Source: an uncultured Muribaculaceae bacterium
GTDB taxonomy: Bacteria > Bacteroidota > Bacteroidia > Bacteroidales > Muribaculaceae
Direction: 5' to 3'
Assembly (NCBI GenBank): GCA_910587355.1
Contig: CAJUKF010000051.1
Coordinates: forward strand, 1-20,041
DNA: 20,041 bases
The notes under the pieces were generated by a model. The model worked only from the letters and a program-made list of their open reading frames with translations. It made no database searches and was not told the origin of the DNA. Every line of letters starts with the position of its first letter. The stretch's first letter is position 1. Positions 14,640 through 20,041 of the stretch are shown piece after piece. The translations under genes were made by a program, and so were the position numbers.

Positions 14640-15769
14640 GCTCAATGCGTTATCCGTTTCTCGACCTCGGCAGAGTGAATGCTCCGTATGCCGGCGAACT
14701 GCATGAGGCGGCACTGCGGGTGATTGACTCAGGCCGTTATGTCGGCGGTCCGGAGGTCGAATCATTCGAGAGAGAACTTGCCGCGAATACGGGAGTACTA
14801 TATGCCGTCGGCGTAAGTAACGGCCTCGATGCCATGCGGCTTATATTCCGCGCCTATATGGAACTCGGACGACTTCGTCCGGGCGACGGAGTGATTGTTC
14901 CGGCGAATACCTATATCGCGTCTGTGCTCGCCGTGACTGACTGCGGACTTGAGCCGGTGTTTGTCGAGCCGAATGAGCGTACGCTGAATCTTGATACGTC
15001 GCTTGTTGAACAGGCGCTCAACGACAATGTGAAAGCGGTACTGACAGTTCATCTTTACGGCAGACCATGCTATGACGGGGTGCTCGCGGACGTGGCGCGC
15101 AGACACAATCTGATAATAGTCGAGGATAACGCTCAGGCAATAGGTGCCGACTCCCCGGTGCCTTCGCCCGGCGATACATTCCGGACCGGGTCGCTTGGCG
15201 ATGCGGCTGCATTCAGTTTTTATCCGACGAAAAATGCCGGAGCCCTCGGAGATGCCGGAGCTGTGACCACACGCGACGCCGAACTTGCCAAAGCAGTACG
15301 AGCGCTGGCAAACTATGGTTCGGATACACGCTATCATAATATTTATGAAGGTTTTAATTGTCGTCTCGACCCTATTCAGGCTGCTTTTCTGAGAGTCAAA
15401 CTCAGGCATCTCGATGAAGAAACTGCACGCAGGCGGCGGATAGCCTCAGTATATGACGGGAATATCAGCAATCCGCTTGTCATCAAGCCTATGATTGATG
15501 CTCCCGACGGCTCGGTATGGCATCAGTATGTGGTGCGCTGCGCCTGCCGCGACGAATTCCGCCGTTATCTGTCGGAAAACGGTGTTGGCACCGACATCCA
15601 CTATGCAGTGCCGCCTCACCTTCAGTCGTGCTATGCGAGATATTCCGGACTCAGCCTTCCTGTGACCGACAGGCTTGCCGCCGAGGTAGTGAGTCTGCCG
15701 GTGTCGTCGTGCACATCGGCGGAGGATGCCCTCGAAATCTCGCAAATTATCAATGATTTTCGCAAATGA
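14636..15769 (+). CDS. DegT/DnrJ/EryC1/StrS sugar aminotransferase (FdtB/QdtB-like)
   Basis: This 377-residue PLP enzyme should aminate the 3-keto sugar made by the preceding ketoisomerase. The domain opens with FLDLGRVNAPYAGEL and GRYVGGPEVESFE. D164 in IVEDNAQAIGA would contact the PLP pyridine, and K199 in SFYPTKNAGALGDAGA is the Schiff-base lysine. NCRLDPIQAAFLRVKL and a C-terminal HLQSCYARY segment are also typical. The start ATG overlaps the fdtA stop, and a second ATG lies three codons later. Its stop overlaps the mtaB ATG. The N-acyltransferase that normally completes the sugar, and rmlA and rmlB, are not in the window. FdtB versus QdtB is undecided. Confidence 0.88.
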   Translation: MSSMRYPFLDLGRVNAPYAGELHEAALRVIDSGRYVGGPEVESFERELAANTGVLYAVGVSNGLDAMRLIFRAYMELGRLRPGDGVIVPANTYIASVLAVTDCGLEPVFVEPNERTLNLDTSLVEQALNDNVKAVLTVHLYGRPCYDGVLADVARRHNLIIVEDNAQAIGADSPVPSPGDTFRTGSLGDAAAFSFYPTKNAGALGDAGAVTTRDAELAKAVRALANYGSDTRYHNIYEGFNCRLDPIQAAFLRVKLRHLDEETARRRRIASVYDGNISNPLVIKPMIDAPDGSVWHQYVVRCACRDEFRRYLSENGVGTDIHYAVPPHLQSCYARYSGLSLPVTDRLAAEVVSLPVSSCTSAEDALEISQIINDFRK

Positions 15770-17091
15770 TTGACAATACAGTCTTTAAAAAACCTTTGAA
15801 GGCACTATACCATACGGCGGGATGTAAGCTCAATTTTGCCGAGACCTCGTCGGTAGCCGACGCTTTCGCCAAGGCAGGAATCAGTGCCGTGGCCGAAGGC
15901 GAGACTCCGGACATGGTGGTGTTCAACACCTGCAGTGTCACCGCCGAGGCCGACCGCAAGTGCCGTAGTTCAATCCGCTCGCTCAACCGCCGTTATCCGC
16001 AGGCCATCATATTTGTGACCGGCTGCTACGCGCAGCTTCACCCCGAGGAACTGCGTGAATTGCCAGGAGTGGCTGTGGTTGCCGGAGTCAACGACAAACT
16101 TGCGCTTGTCGACTATGCGCGGCGTTATTTCGAGGAAGGACCGCTTACGGTAGATGTCCCCGATGCCAAAGACTTACGTTCGTTTATGCCCTCGTGCAGC
16201 CGCGGCGACCGCACACGCTTTTTCCTCAAAGTGCAAGACGGGTGCGACTACTGGTGTACCTACTGCACCATACCCAAAGCGCGCGGGCGTTCGCGTTCGG
16301 GCACAATCGACCAGCTTGTGGCGCAGGCACGAGATGCGGCGGCGCAGGGCGGCCGTGAGATAGTGCTTACAGGCGTGAATATAGGCGATTTCGGCCATGG
16401 CCGCGATGACTCGTTCATCGACCTATGCCGGGCTTTGGACAAAGTCGAGGGAATTGACCGCTACCGAATCTCCTCAATCGAGCCGAATCTGCTTACCGAT
16501 GAACTGATAGAGTTTGTAGCCGGTTCGAAGCGCTTCATGCCTCATTTTCATATTCCGCTCCAGTGCGGCGACGATGAAGTGCTCGTACTGATGCGCCGGC
16601 GCTACGGCACCGACCTTTTCCGTCATAAAGTAGAACTTATCCGCACAACCATTCCTGATGCTTTTATCGGAGTAGACCTTATTGTCGGTGCCCGTGGCGA
16701 GACCGATGAGCGCTTTGAAAGCTCGCGCAGTTTCATCGAAAGCCTTGACATCTCGCATCTGCACGTATTCGCATACTCAGAGCGACCGGGTACAAGAGCG
16801 CTGCAAATCGAGCATGCGGTATCCCAGCATGAAAAGCATCAGCGTTCGTCTGTGATGACGGCGCTCAGCGCCCGCAAGCACCGGGCTTTTGCAGAGCGGT
16901 TCATCGGAAGCGTACGTCCCGTCCTTCTCGAACATTCGCATCACGGGCATCCTCTCGGAGGTTTCACTGACAATTATCTCCGTGTCGAGACCGTTCTTAC
17001 CCCCGAATTCGACAACTCGATAGTGATGATGCGACTCGATTCTCTGCAGAACGACGGAGAAACTATTAATGCAAGTCTTGTCAGTCAATGA
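15766..17091 (+). CDS. mtaB: tRNA (t6A37) C2-methylthiotransferase MtaB
   Basis: This 441-residue radical-SAM methylthiotransferase makes ms2t6A37 in tRNAs reading ANN codons. The N-terminal UPF0004 domain holds cysteines C20 (TAGCKLN), C56 (FNTCSVT) and C87 (VTGCYAQ) for the auxiliary cluster. The radical-SAM cluster is C160-x3-C164-x2-C167 in DGCDYWCTYCTIPKARGRSR. A C-terminal TRAM-like region follows from about residue 380. The KLN after C20 and the motif spacing fit MtaB better than MiaB or RimO. It overlaps the aminotransferase and the acyltransferase genes by four bases each, an unexpected place for a tRNA gene. Confidence 0.93.
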   Translation: MIDNTVFKKPLKALYHTAGCKLNFAETSSVADAFAKAGISAVAEGETPDMVVFNTCSVTAEADRKCRSSIRSLNRRYPQAIIFVTGCYAQLHPEELRELPGVAVVAGVNDKLALVDYARRYFEEGPLTVDVPDAKDLRSFMPSCSRGDRTRFFLKVQDGCDYWCTYCTIPKARGRSRSGTIDQLVAQARDAAAQGGREIVLTGVNIGDFGHGRDDSFIDLCRALDKVEGIDRYRISSIEPNLLTDELIEFVAGSKRFMPHFHIPLQCGDDEVLVLMRRRYGTDLFRHKVELIRTTIPDAFIGVDLIVGARGETDERFESSRSFIESLDISHLHVFAYSERPGTRALQIEHAVSQHEKHQRSSVMTALSARKHRAFAERFIGSVRPVLLEHSHHGHPLGGFTDNYLRVETVLTPEFDNSIVMMRLDSLQNDGETINASLVSQ

Positions 17092-17996
17092 AAGACATCG
17101 GATATAAACTTCTAAAAGGTCTGCTGACTCTTGTGGCATGTATGCCGCTTGGGGTTCTATATGTTTTCTCCGACTTTATTTTTCTCCTTATATATTATGT
17201 AGTCCGCTACAGGCGCAAACTCGTGGCGGCTAATCTGCGCGCCTGCTTCCCTGATAAAAGTGATGAGGAGCTTAAAGGCATTGCTCAGAAATTCTACCGC
17301 AATTTCGCCGACTATATGGTGGAGACACTTAAACTTCTCCATATATCCGACGACGAGATGTCGCGACGCATGACCTTTGATGGGCTTGACATTATCGACG
17401 GCCTTCTGAAATCAGGCAAAAGTGTGGTATTGTATTTCTCGCATTGCGGCAACTGGGAATGGGCACCGTCGATGACACTTCATGCCGCAGTGCCGCCCGG
17501 TGATAAAGTGGAATATTGTCAGGTGTACCGTCCTTTGAAAAACAAAACATTCGACCGCCTGATGCTCGATATTCGCGGACGTTTCGGCTCGCTCTCTTTC
17601 CCGAAGAAGACAGTTCTGCGCGACCTTATAGTTATGCGCAGGGAGGACATCCGCTCATGCACAGGTTTCATGAGCGACCAGAAGCCCAGTCACGGCGACC
17701 CTACATTTGTAACCGAATTCCTTAACAGACCTACTGCTTTTATCTCAGGTACAGAGCATCTTGCCGCGCGTCTCGGGTTTGCCGTGGCCTACTGGGACAT
17801 GGAGAAAATATCGCGCGGACATTATCACCTCACGTGCCGGCTTATAGCCGATGACGCGTCCGCGCTTAAACCCGGCGAGGCTACACGCGCCTATGCCTCC
17901 ATGCTTGAGCAGACTATCCTTAGAAATCCTTCGATATGGCTATGGACACACAACCGCTGGAAGATACCCGTGAAGCTTCCCCAAGAACAGCAGTAA
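17088..17996 (+). CDS. LpxL/HtrB-like lysophospholipid (lipid A) acyltransferase
   Basis: This 302-residue membrane-associated acyltransferase has an N-terminal hydrophobic anchor (about residues 10-38), then RRKLVAANLRACFPDKS and the catalytic H-x4-E motif H119-C-G-N-W-E124. FMSDQKPSHGDPTFVTEFLNRP matches the acceptor-binding segment. The C terminus ends in WLWTHNRWK, as in LpxL and LpxM homologues. It probably adds a secondary acyl chain to lipid A, with Bacteroidota homologues making penta-acylated lipid A. Its ATG overlaps mtaB, and its last 61 bases overlap the glycosyltransferase gene in another frame. Confidence 0.9.
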   Translation: MKDIGYKLLKGLLTLVACMPLGVLYVFSDFIFLLIYYVVRYRRKLVAANLRACFPDKSDEELKGIAQKFYRNFADYMVETLKLLHISDDEMSRRMTFDGLDIIDGLLKSGKSVVLYFSHCGNWEWAPSMTLHAAVPPGDKVEYCQVYRPLKNKTFDRLMLDIRGRFGSLSFPKKTVLRDLIVMRREDIRSCTGFMSDQKPSHGDPTFVTEFLNRPTAFISGTEHLAARLGFAVAYWDMEKISRGHYHLTCRLIADDASALKPGEATRAYASMLEQTILRNPSIWLWTHNRWKIPVKLPQEQQ

Positions 17997-19003
17997 TAAT
18001 ACTTAACTGGAACGGTCGGGCTCTTCTCCGGCGCTATCTGCCAGCCGTTGTGGCTACTACTGACCCGGCAATCTCGCGGATTATAGTTGCCGATAACGGC
18101 AGTACTGACGATTCGGTCGAATACGTAAAAAACGAGTTCGGTGACAGGGTGGAAATCATGTCGTTTGACCATAATTACGGTTTTGCCGAAGGTTATAACC
18201 GTGCGGTTTCCCTTGCCGAAGGTTATAAATATGTGGTGCTCCTTAATTCCGACGTGGCCACCACTCCCGGCTGGGATAGAGTCCTGCTCGAGTATATGGA
18301 CAGTCATGCGCAGTGTGGCGCCTGTCAGCCAAAACTGCTCTCCGACCGCCAACGCGACACTTTCGAGTACGCAGGTGCCTGCGGCGGCTATCTCGATTGC
18401 AACGGATATCCTTACTGCCGCGGCCGCATATTCGCAGACTGTGAGAAAGACCACGGGCAATACGACACCGCAAGAGACGACCTCCACTGGGCTTCGGGCG
18501 CCTGCCTGATGATACGGCACAAACTTTATCTCGACGCAGGCGGCCTTGACGCACGCTTTTTTGCGCATATGGAGGAAATAGACCTCTGCTGGCGTATACG
18601 CCTTGCCGGATATACGCTTGCCGTAGTTCCGCAGGCAGTGGTATATCATCTCGGCGGAGGGTCGCTTCCGGCCGAGAATCCGCGTAAGACATATCTCAAC
18701 TTCCGCAACAATCTGCTGATGCTTCACAAGAATCTGCCCGATGACGACCGTAGCCGGATACTTTTTGTACGGCGTCTCCTTGATACAGTGGCATTCGCGA
18801 AGTACCTTCTTACATTCGACTTTGCCAATGCAAAGGCAATACTCAAGGCTCACGCCGACTTCAGGAAAATGCGCTGTTCATATACCCGCCATCCGTCTGA
18901 AAACCTCCTTTCCGGGTCGCCTTACAGCCGTCTTAGCATACTGTGGCAGTACTATATCCGGCGCCGCAGGCACTTCTCGCAGCTCAAACCGAAGCCGCGA
19001 TAA
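17936..19003 (+). CDS. Glycosyltransferase family 2 protein (rhamnosyltransferase-like)
   Basis: This 355-residue GT-A fold enzyme transfers a nucleotide-sugar residue to a surface glycan or lipid. TAVIILNWNG (18-27), VADNGSTDDS (51-60) and the metal-binding NSD (104-106, in VVLLNSDVATTPG) mark the donor site. WASGACLMIRHKLY and FFAHMEEIDLCWRIRLAGY form the acceptor and base region. No membrane segment is obvious. ATG 17936 or ATG 17942 are the only usual starts before the first strand, so the gene must begin 55-61 bases inside the acyltransferase gene. It is the last gene of the relA-led run. Confidence 0.9.
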   Translation: MAMDTQPLEDTREASPRTAVIILNWNGRALLRRYLPAVVATTDPAISRIIVADNGSTDDSVEYVKNEFGDRVEIMSFDHNYGFAEGYNRAVSLAEGYKYVVLLNSDVATTPGWDRVLLEYMDSHAQCGACQPKLLSDRQRDTFEYAGACGGYLDCNGYPYCRGRIFADCEKDHGQYDTARDDLHWASGACLMIRHKLYLDAGGLDARFFAHMEEIDLCWRIRLAGYTLAVVPQAVVYHLGGGSLPAENPRKTYLNFRNNLLMLHKNLPDDDRSRILFVRRLLDTVAFAKYLLTFDFANAKAILKAHADFRKMRCSYTRHPSENLLSGSPYSRLSILWQYYIRRRRHFSQLKPKPR

Positions 19004-19299
19004 AAGATGCTTAAAGTTTCTTAGCAATAATTAACGCAAAAGTATCTCTTTCCTGCTCCCATTGTGGTAACAAGTCTTTATGCAGATAAAAAAAAAGAAC
19101 AAATATTTTGAAAGTTGAAAACATCTTGTTAATTTTGCGATACCAATATCAAAAGCGATTTTGCACAACCTAAACAGATACCATAACTTAAAACCCCGTA
19201 ACTAATAACTACACACGCCCGATAGCGAAACGTTAGCTTGAATTAATATCAATCATTAATTAATAAATCACTTTATTTTCAGTACACTTTAAAAAAATT
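19004..19299 (+). other. Intergenic region with a long exbB leader
   Basis: These 296 bases are AT-rich and hold no open reading frame I can support. After the glycosyltransferase stop no convincing terminator hairpin was seen. The promoter is at 19107-19137. The leader contains a 7-base direct repeat GATACCA (19139-19145 and 19177-19183) and an AT-rich stretch with ATTAATTAAT before the start codon. The last bases before ATG are nearly all A, as favoured for translation in Bacteroidota without Shine-Dalgarno sites. Confidence 0.5.
19107..19137 (+). promoter_or_regulatory. Promoter of the exbB gene
   Basis: TTTG (19107-19110), a 19-base spacer and TAATTTTG (19130-19137) match the Bacteroidota promoter exactly. 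It lies about 105 bases after the glycosyltransferase stop and starts a separate transcription unit. The exbB ATG is 162 bases further on, so the leader is unusually long. Confidence 0.75.
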
Positions 19300-20041
19300 A
19301 TGGAAGCTCAAAAGCCCAATGCCAAGGCTCTTCAGCCCGGCAACAAAAAGAACGCTCCTGGCATCAAAAATGCAGCGTGGGTCATTGTAATCTGCGCCAT
19401 CATCGCCATCTGCCTCTTCATTTTCTGGTTCGGTAACGACATGCACTTCGACGAAGACGGACATCCCCAGAACCTTTGGGGCACCGTTTACAAAGGCGGT
19501 TTCATCGTGCCTGTACTCCAGACCCTCTTCCTCACTGTTATCGTTCTTGCTGTTGAGCGCGGTATCGCTCTCTCTGCAGCCAAAGGTAAAGGCAACATCG
19601 CTGCTTTCGTTGCTGGTGTTAAAAAGTGCCTCGAGACAGGTGACCTCGCCGGTGCCCGCGCTCTCTGCGCAAAGCAGAAAGGCTCTGTAGCCGCTGTTGT
19701 TGACTCGGCTCTCATCCGCTACGAAGAAATGGACAAGAACACTGTTCTCTCCAAAGAGCAGAAAATCGCTAACCTCCAGAAGCAGGTTGAAGAAGCTACA
19801 GCTCTCGAGATGCCTACTCTCCAGCAGAACCTCCCGATTATCGCTACGATGACTACCCTCGGTACTCTCGTCGGTCTTCTCGGTACTGTGCTCGGTATGA
19901 TTAAGTCGTTCCAGGCTCTTTCGCAGTCCGGTGCTCCTGACTCGACCGAACTCTCGACCGGTATCTCCGAGGCCCTTATCAACACTGCCTTCGGTATCGC
20001 AACCGGTGCTTTCGCTGTAATCTTCTACAACTACTACACCA
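19300..20041 (+). CDS. exbB: ExbB/TolQ/MotA family proton channel protein, 3' end outside window
   Basis: The first 247 codons of a gene cut by the window edge. ExbB with ExbD forms the inner-membrane proton channel that energises TonB-dependent outer-membrane uptake. A charged cytosolic N terminus of about 25 residues is followed by TM1 (about 26-44), a short periplasmic loop, TM2 (about 66-86), a cytosolic helical region with KEQKIANLQKQVEEATALEM, TM3 (about 178-202, TLGTLVGLLGTVLGMIKSF) and TM4 (about 222-244, GISEALINTAFGIATGAFAV). TM3 and TM4 carry the conserved channel motifs. Codons are strongly biased to GCT and CTC, unlike neighbouring genes, suggesting very high expression. TolQ is the alternative. 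exbD would be expected just downstream. Confidence 0.9.
   Translation, partial: MEAQKPNAKALQPGNKKNAPGIKNAAWVIVICAIIAICLFIFWFGNDMHFDEDGHPQNLWGTVYKGGFIVPVLQTLFLTVIVLAVERGIALSAAKGKGNIAAFVAGVKKCLETGDLAGARALCAKQKGSVAAVVDSALIRYEEMDKNTVLSKEQKIANLQKQVEEATALEMPTLQQNLPIIATMTTLGTLVGLLGTVLGMIKSFQALSQSGAPDSTELSTGISEALINTAFGIATGAFAVIFYNYYT

Noticed and set aside
17891..18853. 320-codon open frame antisense to the glycosyltransferase
   Set aside because: Opposite strand of a gene with clear GT2 motifs; no family likeness of its own and no start context.
19190..19264. Possible operator or RNA element in the exbB leader (AACGTT, ATTAATTAAT)
   Set aside because: Short palindromes expected in AT-rich DNA; no extended pairing found.

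Overview
This window comes from a Bacteroidota genome. It is most likely a gut Bacteroidales of moderate GC, and the Muribaculaceae would fit, but that family-level placement is inference. The support is protein resemblance (DUF4290, Bacteroidales-type RelA, lipoprotein and ExbB) and several intergenic matches to the Bacteroidota promoter pattern, TTTG then about 19 bases then TAnnTTTG. Shine-Dalgarno sites are almost absent. No rRNA, tRNA, insertion sequence, phage gene or CRISPR array was seen.

Layout. (1) 1-960 is an AT-richer accessory stretch. A minus-strand module of three ATGA-overlapping genes runs DUF3791, then a broken DUF3990 gene, then a 73-residue protein. A promoter overlapping an 11-base inverted repeat precedes it and a hairpin terminator follows it. 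(2) 966-4699 is a plus-strand housekeeping operon: DUF4290 protein, rimM, an acidic small protein, an OmpA-family protein, dnaB. (3) 4721-10882 is a seven-gene minus-strand operon transcribed panC, panD, ffh, folD, a CapA-like phosphoesterase, trmN, a CPBP protease. (4) 10883-11133 is a divergent control region with a promoter on each strand and two hairpin-forming repeats on the rel side. (5) 11134-19003 is a plus-strand run: a long RelA-type (p)ppGpp synthetase, a lipoprotein, an FdtA-like sugar ketoisomerase, a DegT-family sugar aminotransferase, mtaB, an LpxL-like acyltransferase and a family 2 glycosyltransferase. Nearly every junction overlaps. (6) 19300 to the edge is the start of an exbB/tolQ gene behind its own strong promoter and a leader of about 155 bases.

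How the genes work together. Most of the window is core physiology: ribosome and tRNA maturation (rimM, trmN, mtaB), replication (dnaB), membrane targeting (ffh), folate and CoA precursors (folD, panC, panD) and starvation signalling (relA). The ketoisomerase and aminotransferase pair points to a dTDP-3-amino-3,6-dideoxyhexose for a surface glycan. The adjacent glycosyltransferase and acyltransferase could serve the same envelope polymer or lipid A.

No whole new system is evident. The most intriguing part is the DUF3791/DUF3990 module: a putative ADP-ribosyltransferase-fold gene has decayed while both neighbours and the promoter and operator look intact. The RelA protein also clearly has a dead hydrolase site.
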